From contig JAMPIT010000884.1 in assembly GCA_026261815.1 (NCBI GenBank), forward strand, positions 13,343,001 through 13,407,000: a stretch of 64,000 bases of DNA, written 5' to 3'. The stretch comes from Monarcha castaneiventris obscurior. Taxonomy: Eukaryota; Chordata; Aves; Passeriformes; Monarchidae. A program made the translations under genes and the position numbers. The notes beneath the pieces are model-generated. The model searched no databases. It worked only from the letters and a program-made list of their open reading frames with translations, and was not told the DNA's origin. Shown here one piece after another: positions 52,201-64,000 of the stretch; positions within the stretch are counted from its first letter, which is position 1, and each line of letters opens with the position of its first letter.

Positions 52201-55200
52201 TTACAAAAGTGGAAAGCTAAGCAATTATTTCTAATGCTATTTTTCTTTTTAATGAACAGCTAGTTTAACTGCTGATATTAATTACCTCTGGCCCACATCA
52301 GCTCTTTCCTTGTGCTGAGGGATGCATAAACATCACTTCTTGTCTGACTTGAAAGACTCCAGGCAATCTGAAGCTTAAAGAGCTCTACTGGGGTGTGTTA
52401 AGCATACCTCCCTCTACACCTACGGCCGTTTACACCCTGTAATTCGCTGGTGCACAGGAGTCAGTTATTCATTCCTGAAACACAGGTCAAGGACATGGCT
52501 AGAAGTAGACTAGGTTCAAGAAGAGGATCCGAAGTTAATTTTGACAGACGTTTTTATCAGCCTATGAACAGCTGAAAGGTGATTTTCAAATATGTAGAGT
52601 TAAAATGTATAAATTCACATTTTTACTCCTTAAGGAAAGAACTCATTTAACAAAGCTCAGCAAATTTAGAGGAAAGTAATTATCCTCCTGTTCCAGATAG
52701 CACTGGATATTTTGAACCAGGAAAGTTTAACAGAGTTGAACATACAGTGTACCAAGCAGGTGGTTTTTATTAAGATTTCTGATGTCATGCATTGCTTGGA
52801 AGCCACACAAAGCATGCAGGGAACATTGTGAAATGAAGTTAACAAGAGGGTCACACACTCTGTAGCTCCTGTAGGCTGAGCTTGCAGCATGCCAGAGAGG
52901 TTTCTTGCCTTCCTCCCAAGTCTCTCCTCCGCACTCCCCATCTGTCCAAACCAACCTCTATTATAAATCCTCCTTCCCCCTTCCCAGAGGTGCTGTGTCT
53001 TCTGCATCTTTGTCTCTTCTACTGTCCCAGTTAATATGCAAAATTTCTCCTTCTTCACTTGTGCTGTCCCATCCCACAGCAGAATTCCACCCAGGCAGCA
53101 CCTCCTGGTCTCTGGCATAGCAGGATCCTGCAGGTCTATCTTACAGAAATCCCTGATGTTGCAGATCCACCCCACCCCTTACTACCTCCTTAATGGCCTT
53201 GAATTTGCCCCAGTGTTCCTTCTTTCCTGGCAGCTGAATTTCCACTCTTTTTTTTCTGGTCCAGAGGGGCCAGAGAAATTTTCTTTTTTGCAACCCATTT
53301 GTCTCCAGTAACAGAGGCCTCTTTCCTTGGCTGTACGTGCTCCTGTTTGCTGTTTCTGTCCCTGCTGATGTTTGAGCTGTTGTCTCCCTTTCCCGAGATA
53401 TTCTCACTACACAAACTCCTCACTTTCTGACATCTCTCATTTCCCCCTCCATTTCCTAACACCAACACTTTTGTAGAAGGCAGTCCATCAGGATAATACC
53501 ACCTTGAACAACTGTGAGGAGGAGGCGGCATTTCTACTCTGCTGTACAGGAACCATTAGCCAGATCTCTGATCCAAAAGCACTCCAACTGTGGCTGTACT
53601 TGAGAGAAAGCAGAAGCTCCATGTGTCTCCCATTTTCATTTATTACTTTTCTATGAAATCAAGGTCTTAGCTATCAAATCTTCTAACTTTCCCTAAAGTT
53701 TCAAAAGTGTTTGGATGTGATGTTCAGAAGTTGCTGTTTTTCAGACCCACAGAGAAATGCCATTGGGTTGAATCTGTGGCCTCTTGAGCTAAACCAAAAA
53801 CCAGAACAGAGGTCCTCCTGAAAAAATTCCACTCCAGCTGCAGAGTAAAATAGGCCCTACTCACTTCCAAAACAGAGACAGTGAGGTTTCTGAAAGTGCT
53901 CTTACACAAGACATGAAGAAAAAGAATGTAGCCTCTATCCCATGATCAAAGCTGACAATTAGGCCCCACCGAAATTTTGCATGCAACTATTTTCCTGGAT
54001 CCAATTGCAGGCCTTCATACTTACCAGGCTTTATATTTACAGTTCTGTGTAGGTCAGAGCCTGATCCAATCATCTACAAAGCCTGGGGGTGATGGTTGCT
54101 TTTAGGGTTCTTTGCCATCCCATTTCATAGGTGGAGACCAACTACAAACTTGCAAACAGATACATATGTCAGCTCAGAACTTCTGGGGTTTCTGTCTCAG
54201 AGCATATCTGTTTACTTTCATTAACAGCAAAAAAGTTCATAGCCATTAATTCTTTTTTTTCTATATAACAGAAAAGGAAATGATGGCATGATTTAGAATT
54301 TTGTTTTTGAGCTTGCAAACAAAAAGGAAAAAAAAATGTAAACTGGAGCTGTGCACTTCAAAGACACTTTGTTCCACACAGATTTTTCCAATCTGTTCTT
54401 TATAAAGCAAAGACTGTCTGTCAAAAGTGACATAGAGCTGTTCTTTGAAAAGAAAAGGCTACTCATGGGATCCCTCATCCTATATTATTGAATTTACTGC
54501 TTCTAGACATACACTTTGGTTGTTTATATTGATTATGCTTCATAACGAGGAAGAGACTGCTGTGCAGCTGAATGTTAAGCATGGTTCCAATTGCACTGAG
54601 AGGCATAATTTGTTTTGCACATTTTCATTTACAATTATTTCTTTCTCTTATTTGTGTTCAATACAAGACTTACAAGCATTTATCCTGTGCTCTGGGCACA
54701 TTTGATATTCCTGTAAACAGACAGCAGAAAATATCCCCCTCAAACATGCAGATAATATCTTAAGTGAAAACAAGCCAATGAGACCAGAAGCAGTTTTCCA
54801 AAGTCCATAGATGCTCATAGGCACTCTCAAATTTAAGAAATTTCAACTTCTGTGTTTCTGAATAAAACCAGTATGAATCAGATTAGTCAATTATCAAATT
54901 ATCTAAGAGCTTTAAGAGCAAGACCATCATCTCAGACTTAGCAAATCTAATGACAATGATGAGGAAAAATTTCAGCTAATAACTACCTGTCTGCTTCCAA
55001 GTATATTTAATATTCCCAAGCAGAAGAGACTACATCAGTCAGATTGTCAGACAAAAGACACAGTATTAAACATGGATGAAAAATACCTCAATCATTCTGG
55101 CATTAAAAACATTGGAGCTGGCCTTGGAGCTGTCCCAGTGCATAAACACAAAGGAAAATAAAATGTATCCTCTATAAAGAACCTGAGTAGAGTACACACA

Positions 55201-58200
55201 AGGAGTAAGAGAAAAGAGAGACCAAAGCCCTCTTGAAAACTGTTCTCTAGAACCTCTCTTACAAGGCACAAGAATGAAAGCACTTCACATTGACTTTGCA
55301 TTTTTCCCAGTCCTGAGAAGAGCTAAAATAACATCCTCTTGAGGCCAGAGGTAAGACAACAACTCTAAAAATACCATCAGGGCTGTAAAAGCTCATGTTA
55401 AAAGATCAAACTCACCATCTGTACAGCACCTGGACTGCTACACAGGCTACCTGGCCCAAGAAGCACAAATAACTCAACTAGAACTTGCTCATGAGCTTGA
55501 ACAATAGGGAAATACTGGTATAAAATGGCCCCTGACTTCACTATCAACATCCTGCAAACACTTCACAAGCAACAGCTGGACCTGTGTTCCCTGAAGAAAA
55601 GCTGAGTTTCCTAAAAGGAGAAAGTAATGGCAGCTCATCAGGATATCAGGTTTCTCCTTTTCTGCTGTTAGCAGAGGGTGCTCACCTGTGGAGCCAGAGC
55701 CTGGATCAAGGCCAAAGGTTCACTGTGTAACCAAGGCCACCTTTCTCTATCTTGTACTAAGCATGGCTTGTTGGTCAGAATTTATTTTAAAAGACTCAGT
55801 ATGCCTTCTGCCACCTTCCTAAAAAGAATAAGGCAGTAGAGAATTGGAAGGGAAAGGGTGAAAGAGAAAGCAAAACTGCTCCTCTCCAGAAAACACATCA
55901 AATGATCACCCATGCAGCTCTCACACCTTTCCCTCAGGCAATTATTGTAATTCCTTCCCATGTCACCTGTGTTTTTCATCTTTACCAATTAACTGCTGAG
56001 ACTGCATCAGCTCCAGTATCTGCTCCTTAGACCCATGGAAGTGAATACAATGGGATGAGAGATGGCAATTCTAAAACTATAAATCCAATTGTCATTTACT
56101 GTGTTCTGAAATTACTGGCCTTACAATGTATCTCTTTGCAAATGTTTATCTTTCAGACAGCCCGGCTGACCTTACTCTCTATGGGTTTTATCTTTTTTAT
56201 GCATGCTTTATCTTTTATATATTTATGTTCTGGTAAACACTACACACATATTACAAATTACCCTGATGATGCATCTTGCAACTTGGCTTCAGCCACATGT
56301 TGTGCTGAAACCTATGACAGTCACAGGAAGATGAGTTACTGTCTCCAGCAGATGTGTACTTGGGCTTCACACCTGAGGTGTTCTTTATGGCACAGCTGTG
56401 TTGATTTTTGCTCGCCTCGTGGTGGAAATTCTCATTTAGTATCAGCCCTTGAGTGGGTCCTCTGAGTTAGATCTAGAGAGTGGTATTAGTCTGGGTTTTT
56501 TTCTGAAAGGCAGAGGTGGCTGATCTCACTGAAATTAAGCTTAACCAGGCAAAGCTTGAAGTTTATATTAAAAAAAAACCAAAAAACCAAAACACAGTAA
56601 TATAAGCCCACACTTATCATACAAAATCAAGAAAGATAGTAGAATACCTAGCCACCTTCTCATTCTACTGAAATTTGCCAGCAGTTTTTCAGTCTGATCT
56701 TGGGCTTCTCATGCATAAAGTTCATGTCAGCTAAAACTCATAAAAGCATCTTTCTTCTGCTACAGGGATGGTAGCGAATAACTGTGCCACCTAAGACGTG
56801 TTACTGGAGCTCTCATGTACCAGAGACAATTACATTTTTAAGATGAATATCATTTTAAGAGCCAGACAGAAATGCTTTCCTGAGTAGCCCCTGTAACAAA
56901 AAAGCGTTATATCCCCAAAAGTGAAAATTTCCATGCAGTGAAAGAAATTTTTTAAAAATAATTTTCAGGGATACCAAAAGGAAATTTATTTAAAAAAATA
57001 AATTAATAACATTGTTGTTTTCGGTTTATCCGAAATGTTTTCTTCACTTAATTTTCCTTTCTGATGCAGCACAGCACTTTCAAAGTTGGCCTTTGCATCT
57101 GGTTACCTTCTGCTGTGGCACTGAGAGCTGACATCCACCAGAATTCCATTTAGATGCTGGGGACCAAGCTCCAAGGCACAGTCACCAGACTCATGGCACA
57201 GAGAGTGTCTTGGGAGATGAAGCCCAGACAACAACTACGATAAATCCATATTGTTATCTTATTTATCCTCCCACTGTTCATAGCTCAATCTTTAGCATGA
57301 TAGAGTCCGTTTCATTCACACCTTGCTATTGTCTTAGTATAGCAACTACAAAAAAATGCATCTTCATTAAAAGTTTTGCTGTGATATCTTTGTTGTTAGA
57401 AGGGATGGGGAGACCTACACATCTGTAAGGAAAGTATGTCCAAGGAGTTTTGGAGTTATTTCAGGAAGTATTTGTTTTCCCCAAATAAGTATCATAAAAA
57501 TGCTGGCTATTTAATTAATTTAGTTACATGGTATGTTGCATAAGTGTATGAAGTTCTTGAAAACTAGATTCCACTGAGAAAAACACATTTTTATGAGGAA
57601 AGTGGTAATTTGCTGTTCTAAATTTCCGTAAACAAACATTCAAAAAATCCATAGTTTTAAATAAAAGCTGTATAAAAAGCATCTGTCCTTAAACAGAAAC
57701 AATTCCATCTGTCAGTAATATAATTTGTATTTCTCAAAATTTCGCCAAGACTGTGCAAACAGTAAAGTGTGGCAGCAGACAACAGCACAAGACTCCAGTT
57801 TATTGAGAGTTTAGCAGGGTCTCTGTTTCTCTTAGAAACTGAACCCTGTATTTCCACTAATAACAGTCTTGGGGTGTGTCTTCAAAAAAAAGCCCAACCA
57901 CAAACCAAAACTCAAAAAACCCCATAAAACAACAAAAAGAGCACAGCAAGATCCTTTCTCAAACTGAGCTGAAGCATAAAAAAGTCAATTTTAATATTCC
58001 TCATTTCTTCTGGAAGCTCTAGTTGCTATCCTTTGCCTTAGGAACTCTGCTTTTATGTTTTCCAAGGCTGGGTGGAAAAACATCGTCTTTTCTAGGTCAC
58101 ATATTATGTGGTTTCTTATCCAGCAATGTCCCGCTCAGCGATTAGCTAGTTCTCCTTTTGACATCAGGGTGCTGGTGTCCTGAATCTGTACCAGGCAGCT

Positions 58201-61200
58201 CAGATGGAATCAGCAGCCATTCCTTATGCTTAATGGTTTTACTATGTAATTATCTGTGTTTGGTTTGGATTGCTTAATATGCACAAGGCTCGTAAAAGTG
58301 GTAGAGTGTATCAGAATTATTGCATAGGCTATTTCACAGCACTGTTGCCACCTTGCTTTCAATTTATTTAAGCTGTTTAGCAACAACAATAATGTTCTGT
58401 CCTGTGGATGATGACTGTAATTGCAATGCATGCTCAGCTGACCTGGCTGGCTGCTGTACCAGAGTCACTGTAGAGCTCTACTTCTGTCTTCTCCACCAGG
58501 CAGAGTTCTGCACTGGCATCTTGGGGTGCATCTTATCACTGTTTCTTTCATGTCTGAGTTTTAGACTATGTCCTTTCCCATATTCTGTCCTTGTGGCTCG
58601 GTTTTCACATCTCTGTTTACTTCCCATTGTGTCTAATAACTGCACAAGATGGACTTGAATTGAGTAATCAAGCTTTACTGCAGAAAACAAACAAAAGGAG
58701 AGAGAAACTTTTCCCACTGAACAACCTTCCTGTCCACTTTCCCTGGCAATAGAACCTCTCAACTGTATTTAGAAGGAAAACCTCCAGTTACAAAGAACTC
58801 ATCTGAGTACAGCCCTTACCCAAAAAATCTCTCTCTTGGAGTTAGACCATTAGTCTTTTTCTACTCCTTTGGGGCCCGAGTGTGATTCAGAGTTCTGATA
58901 AGAAGTTCTATATTTGTCTCCAGCAATGTGTGCCCTTTCATTCCCAAAGGGGCTTGGATATTTGGACACATCTTTAAAGAATCCATTCACCCTGTTGCAG
59001 GCACCATCAAACAAATTACTCTCAGTGGCACCTCTTGGGGTACCAGGCTCTTGGTAAATTCACAAATACTCAAATCCTATGGTTTTGATACTAGGATTAT
59101 CTTGTTGGAGTAGTTTGAAGAAAAAAAATTATTTAGAGGAACTGGCCAAAAAAAGCCACAAAACAACCCTGCTACAAAAGCAGTCAGGCTGTGAGGGTGT
59201 TCTTTCAGTCTCCTGTAGATTTGGCACATATGTGTGTACATTTGTAGTTATTCTTGACCAAGTTTTGGAAATGCAACTAAAGCAAACATTCCAACTGCCT
59301 ACATGTGGTATCTGCTCCATGTTGGCATCAGTGCCATGCAGGGGCTCCACTACGTGATGCGGTCCCAAGACTTGATACTTTGGGAGAACATATCAGTATA
59401 GTCTCATTAAAATAAGTTTCCATGTTATATCCTTCTAAATAGGGAAAAAAAAATCCTTAACATTTGCTTTCATTTGGAGCACTCTGCAAGGCAGAACTTC
59501 CATCCCAATATCTCCAGGCTTTAAAAACAGAACCCTAAATTATATTCTCAAGTCCCAAAATAAATAGTATTTTCAGCACAAGAAGAAGATGTACATTTTT
59601 AAATGGTCCACGTTGCACAGCAGGTCTACGCATTCTATTCACCACACATCAGCTCACTGCATTTAATACCTTTTATGCCTTACCCAGTATCTTTGCTGCT
59701 GCTAAAGCTATAAGGGTGCCATCATAATTTGCTTGGTATATTGTTTTAATGAATTATTCTACAATTCTGATTATCATTGTAGTCCAATAACTATTATCAT
59801 AATCTTCACTGGAATTCACTTTGAGTGTATCTTCTTGTATACAATGACACATCTTTGAATACTTATCCAGGGCCCTTTGTAGTGTGTCCTGATCTAGCAG
59901 GTTTTGTACTGGAATTCCTTTCTTGGGATTTTGGACCCCACTGATCTTTTGTATTGCAAGTTGTTAATAGATTTGTTGAGTTTTGGTTTGGTTGTTTTAA
60001 TAAGAAATGTCATAGAAAGCAGCCTTCTCTGAAGGTCTCAGAGAAGTACAGCAGTTCCCGAGAGCATCCTGCAAACCGGCTAGGTCTAACCACGAGCTCT
60101 TCAGGCCTTCAACTGAGCTGAGCCTGAGGCAGTAATTAGTCACATTAACAGCTTCTAGGTCTTAACTCTACCTGGTGTTTCAAATGTATTCTATTAGCTT
60201 GTTACGAATTAATTTTAAGAGATGCCATGTGGCTTTATGGCATTAGTAGTCCAAAGCACATCACAGAACAACTAACTGGCTAAAGATTAAACTTTAACAG
60301 GTGGGAGCTGAACTGCAGTGCCCCTGTGTTTAATCACTTTTGCAACAAGACTTGTGGGAAACAAACCCACACAGAGATTTGTTGTTACTCCATAAAATTT
60401 AAAATAAAACCAGAGAGAATTTAAAATGAAAATGCTGTTCATAAAACCAGTAAAGTTATGAGAAATCTTACTTTTTCTCCTCCAAACAGAATGAATTTTC
60501 TGTGAAACATGATTATCTGGAAATAATACCAATTTCGCAAGCTAATAATTCAACACAGCATATTTAAATATCTCTCAGTGAAAATCTTACTAGAAATAGT
60601 CCATCCCATTGTTTCTCACCAACTGTGCTACCTTCAGATATTTTTCCTGACTTCTTTCCCTCTCTAGTAGCTCACTTTATTTTCTTGAGCATGAGCTGGT
60701 TATTCCTTTTCATTGTTTTCCCAGGACTGGTAGATATCCATCCTCTGCCCTTTACACTCTACTATGCTGCAGTGCCACAAAGCTGAGCTGGAAGGATTCC
60801 ACTGGCAGAGAAATCACTCACCTGCCAAACAAGTGAGAACACCCATCTGTTCCACACCGTGATTCTGTTGCAATTCACCAACGTCTTGAGATGGCAACAA
60901 AATCCTTTGATCTCATACTTACTGAGTCCAATTACCATGAAAAATACATGGCCAGCTATATCACCCTAAGTGAAACAAAAAAAATTCTGAAATTAAATAT
61001 CTCAAGTGACAGCATAGCTGAAACTTGTCTGAGAGTTCCAAGTCCTGGCACATGCCTAACAGCAACACTGTAATTGCTGTCAACATTAGGTAAAACCTTT
61101 GTTAAAGATGGAATAGATTACTGGCAGGAGTTGTCATCTAGGCATTTTTAGCTGTAATGCACAGAGGAAACATTTGTTTTTAAGAATTCTCTGTAATCTA

Positions 61201-61233
61201 AGGTTAAAAATACCATGGTTATAAAAATCCTAC
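46272..61233. other. Long gene-poor unique stretch
   Basis: About 15 kb without a supportable gene or clear interspersed repeat. It holds a few homopolymer runs (T run near 51,083-51,097, A runs near 46,619 and 51,871) and A/C-rich tracts near 56,571-56,597 and 57,884-57,940. G+C-richer patches at about 48,300-48,740 and 52,890-53,530 give overlapping frames of up to 169 codons on both strands. They lack consistent splice signals. A plus-strand block at about 55,311-55,350 has a good acceptor and a GTAAGA donor but is closed in all frames. Octamer motifs occur as a pair near 50,310 and 50,393. Confidence 0.5.
57884..57940 (+). repeat. A/C-rich low-complexity tract
   Basis: An A8-type run followed by CCCAACCAC, CAAACC and ACCCC words with almost no T or G. 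It is similar in character to the tracts near 14.3 kb and 56.58 kb. Confidence 0.8.
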
Positions 61234-61344
61234 TGTAGTGGTTTTAAGGGTTAACTTGGGCATTAGCCCGCCTGATGTCCTTTCTGTGAGATAAACATTA
61301 GGAGGAAAGCAAAGCAGGCACGAAACTTGAAGAAAATAGATAAG

Positions 61345-61350
61345 TTTATT
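61345..61350 (-). terminator. AATAAA polyadenylation signal of the LTR
   Basis: TTTATT on plus reads AATAAA on minus, inside the sequence GGGTGTTAATAAACTTATC. It sits about 110 bases before the LTR 3' end, a normal place for the R-region polyadenylation signal. Confidence 0.6.
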
Positions 61351-62118
61351 AACACCCAGATGTCAAAAACAACAGAACAAACTTTTCAGAGCCTCCCCCA
61401 CTTTTCCCCTCCCCCAATCAGTATCACAGTTCTAGGGAAGGGGGGAAATTGGGTTTTCCTCCTGCTCCGCATGGTTTTACAAACTACCACCCTTTACAGG
61501 TTACATCTCTTTTCCATGAGCCCTTTCACAGCCCTCGCGACTGCTAAAAAACACAGGCTTTCACATGAGGCTATTTGCTAATTTAAGAATCAATAATTTT
61601 CTTTTTGGGCTTGAATGCAAGGCCTCCTTTGCCACCAGGTTTTGATCCTGACATCGGCACTCTTCAACCTTTTTACAACCCACTCTGGAAAAGAAAATGC
61701 CCAATCCCCCACGCACTTTAACATGGATTAAAGAGACAAACAATTTGCAATATTACAGTTCATACCACAATGAGGCAAGGGATTTTTTAAGCTTCCCGCG
61801 TGAGGTCACGCAGCACCGCCCTTGTGTCTCCGTCCCACATGACCTCGCTTTCTCTTTCCCTCTGGCTTTGAAGCCGCCATGTTGTAGGGTGTTACCCTTC
61901 AGGCTCCATGGTGGAGAGAGCCCTCCCTGCTCCCTCTGCACTGCCGGGTGCACAATGTGGAAAAGGGGTGTCTTCCTCTGTTCTCCGTGAAGTCTGCTGG
62001 CTGCACTGGAGGCTCCGCATCGGACGACCTCAGCCCTGTGGCTGGCAGCTACCTTGAGGCTCAGGGAATAATCCCCCTCCCAACAATCCAGAGTCCATGC
62101 TGCAGCAGAAATTCCCCC

Positions 62119-62400
62119 TTCTCACTGGGAAAAGGGGGCAGAAGGCAGAGGGGCAGGGGCAGGGGTGCCCCTCCAGCCTCACGGGCCGGGCAATGGGCGC
62201 CACCCCTCCCCTCCCCCCGTCCCTGCCTGAGCCAGGATGGGACCTGCCCAAAAATCCCACCTTCTCACTGGGAGAAGGGGGCAGGAGGCAGAGCGGGCAG
62301 GGGGTGCCCATCCCCGGCCCCTTGCGAGCCGGGCCGCCGGACACCACCCCTCCACCTTCACATCCCTGCACTCCCCCTGGAACGGGGACTCAGAAAAAAA
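62119..62400 (-). repeat. 143-bp tandem duplication in the LTR U3 region
   Basis: The segment starting TTCTCACTGGGAAAAGGGGG at 62,119 recurs at 62,262 as TTCTCACTGGGAGAAGGGGG. Both copies continue with GCAG-AGGCAGAG, a GGGTGCCC block, GGGCCGGGC/GAGCCGGGC and CACCCCTCC about 82 bases in. The period is 143-144 bases; the second copy drifts after about 62,380. The position near the 5' end in minus orientation suggests duplicated enhancer sequence. Confidence 0.75.
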
Positions 62401-62473
62401 TATGTAAAGTTTAGAGAAGCATGATTGGTCTGAAAGGCTGTCGATCAATTTATGATCAACCCACAACACCCAC

Positions 62474-64000
62474 ACGTAAAACATATCCTTTAAAGATCAA
62501 AACCCCAAAGTGACAGACATCCCATAAAAATGGAAAGGTATTTCTATTTTATAAACTAAAGGCACACTGTGCTCTGCTGGTATCCGACAGTAGGAAAGAT
62601 GCAGAAGTCTTGGAATACAGAGGTTTAAATCACCATATGCTATGAACAAAAGGCTGTTTAACATGTCCTCCTTGACTCAAATAAGAATAAATATATGCAA
62701 AATGTAGCATATGTTACAGAGAAAGTGCTCTTCCCTGGAAAGCATCATGTAGGGATTCATTTTAAAGGTACTAAAAACCAGAAGGCTAAGCAAAATACAA
62801 TCACGCTCAGTACTCCACTAGTGATTACTGCTTCTCCCAAGCTGATGCTGGCCATGTCTCACACCAAATGTATAGAACCACAGTGTATTTTTAACTCCCA
62901 AGCAAATTTCTCAGTAGTACCTTTTCTGCAGTATTTTGAAAAGTTACTGTAATGCCATATCCTTAAAGAAAAAAAAATCTTGATTGCCAGTTGTACTCTC
63001 AGAATTTGGCAACCATGTCTAAGTGAAATGGACTCAGAGTCTGGTAGAATAACTCAGTTACCAAGTAGTCATTTGGATTTGAAATATCTGCAATCTATTA
63101 TTGAATGCTAAATAATGATAATCAAATGAAAGAATTATATTAGGGACCTTCAACACATGAAATTTGGCATGGTGAGCCTACTTCACTCCCTAGCATTCCT
63201 CCCAGTCAGTGAGCTTAAGAGAAACATTGAAGCACTCTGACACTTAGCTGAGGAAGCTTATGAATTGGTGTAAACAAGAAGAAACATTTACTAAAATAAT
63301 GGGGATTTAGTCAGGGTGCAGATAAAAATATGGCTCTATCACTGTGACACAGACTCACTAGTTGTGTGGTATTGACTCCTTTTATCAGGAGAGAGCAGGT
63401 CTGTGTTGTGTTGAGCACTGCAGACGTATGGAATAAGGTGCTGCTGGCTGAACGCTTACAATTTAAAAGGGTGTTGTATCTTGGTAGCTCGTACTTGGCT
63501 GAACTTTGAAAGCCACATTCCTTATGCCTGAAGTAAGGGCCCTGTGATCCAAGCCTCTTTTTCTCCCTCACCAGTGGGGATGGACACAGGAAACAGGAGG
63601 AACATAAAGAGGGATGGAAAGACCATAAAGGCCTGCTGGTGCTGTTGTGTCCTTTACTGGCACAGCAGGCCTCCAACCTTTAAAGTGTTGAAAGTTGAGT
63701 TTCCACAGTCTGTGCAGTGACTGATGCACAGGGAACAGCAGATGCATGACAAGAGAGGCAATACTTTGCAGCAAGATGTCCTTTCAGTTGAAGGGATAAG
63801 CAAAACATGACCTCCATGATTTCCATCCCAAATTTGCTCTTAACTCTGAGAAGGAAGCTGTGCTCAACAGGAAGGGAACCATCAAGGGCCAGGCTGACTA
63901 AATGAATGACCAATGCTAAAATATTCCTCTTTTCTGCCAGCATATGTGCATTTCATAGGGTTTTGAAAATGTTCCCACTGCCGTACACATGACTACCCCA
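62474..64000. other. Unique AT-rich stretch
   Basis: No gene or interspersed repeat is recognised. Minus-strand frames of 121, 87 and 68 codons overlap at 63,311-63,943 in slightly G+C-richer sequence. Their peptides are low in charge, and I did not find matching splice sites. Confidence 0.5.

Larger units (their letters stand above)
61234..62468 (-). mobile_element. Solo LTR of an endogenous retrovirus, 1,235 bp
   Basis: On minus it starts TGTTGTGGGTTGATC and ends AACCCTTAAAACCACTACA, so the ends are TGT...ACA with a 7-of-8 inverted repeat (TGTTGTGG against TGTAGTGG). The flanks are CCTAC (61,229-61,233) and CCCAC (62,469-62,473), a 5-base target duplication with one mismatch, fitting ERVL-class integration. 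An AATAAA polyadenylation signal on minus is at 61,345-61,350, about 110 bases from the 3' end. The element's 5' half is G+C-rich with many CpG sites and contains a 143-bp tandem duplication. No internal retroviral region exists. Frames of up to 158 codons across it are by-products of its G+C content. The terminal sequence resembles songbird LTRs known to me. Confidence 0.82.

Noticed and set aside
52666..53175. 169-codon minus-strand frame, with open frames on the other strand
   Set aside because: It is in a pyrimidine-rich, G+C-richer patch where several frames are open on both strands. I found no consistent splice sites or recognisable domain.
55311..55350. 40-base plus-strand block with a strong CCCAG acceptor and a GTAAGA donor
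   Set aside because: All three frames contain stops. It could only be a non-coding exon, with no partner seen.
61948..62424. 158-codon plus-strand frame rich in Pro, Gly and Arg
   Set aside because: It lies wholly inside the minus-strand solo LTR and results from its G+C-rich duplicated U3 block.
1..64000. tRNA, rRNA, snRNA genes or CRISPR-like arrays
   Set aside because: I looked for cloverleaf boxes, snRNA motifs and regularly spaced identical repeats and found none convincing. Subtle or degenerate RNA genes could be missed by eye.

Overview
This window looks like vertebrate nuclear DNA from a bird, most likely a songbird. The evidence is six truncated copies of the avian CR1 retrotransposon, all ending at or near the 3' terminus with its ATTCTATG-type repeat, and two complete solo LTRs whose sequence I associate with passerine endogenous retroviruses. 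The sequence is AT-rich and its G+C-richer patches are short. Nothing resembles a bacterial operon or CRISPR array, and I found no rRNA or tRNA gene. Almost all open frames over 60 codons look like chance.

Layout. 1-17 kb is unique AT-rich sequence with one CR1 copy and simple repeats. 17-28.4 kb carries three more CR1 tails. 28-37 kb holds the only places where I can argue for protein-coding exons. The best case is on the minus strand: two open blocks at 34,297-34,429 and 33,975-34,141. They are separated by a 155-bp intron with good splice signals and join in phase. A weaker block at 36,468-36,547 would join in phase upstream. Two weaker plus-strand candidates lie at 28,094-28,149 and 31,782-31,859. 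A cluster of four octamer (ATGCAAAT) sites at 34,984-35,564 lies just upstream of the minus-strand pair. 38-42 kb has two plus-strand CR1 tails, a possible ancient MIR-like SINE and a retrovirus-derived fragment. 45.7-46.3 kb is a 572-bp solo LTR. 46-61 kb is gene-poor unique sequence. 61.2-62.5 kb is a 1,235-bp solo LTR with a CpG-rich, internally duplicated U3 region. The rest is unique.

No multi-gene system is visible. The window reads as intron or intergenic DNA shaped by retrotransposon decay, possibly crossed by one minus-strand gene that I cannot name. I saw no clear undescribed system. The most useful leads are the phase-matched minus-strand exon pair, the octamer cluster beside it, and the duplicated, CpG-rich LTR. 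All family assignments are from memory of repeat consensus sequences and were not searched.
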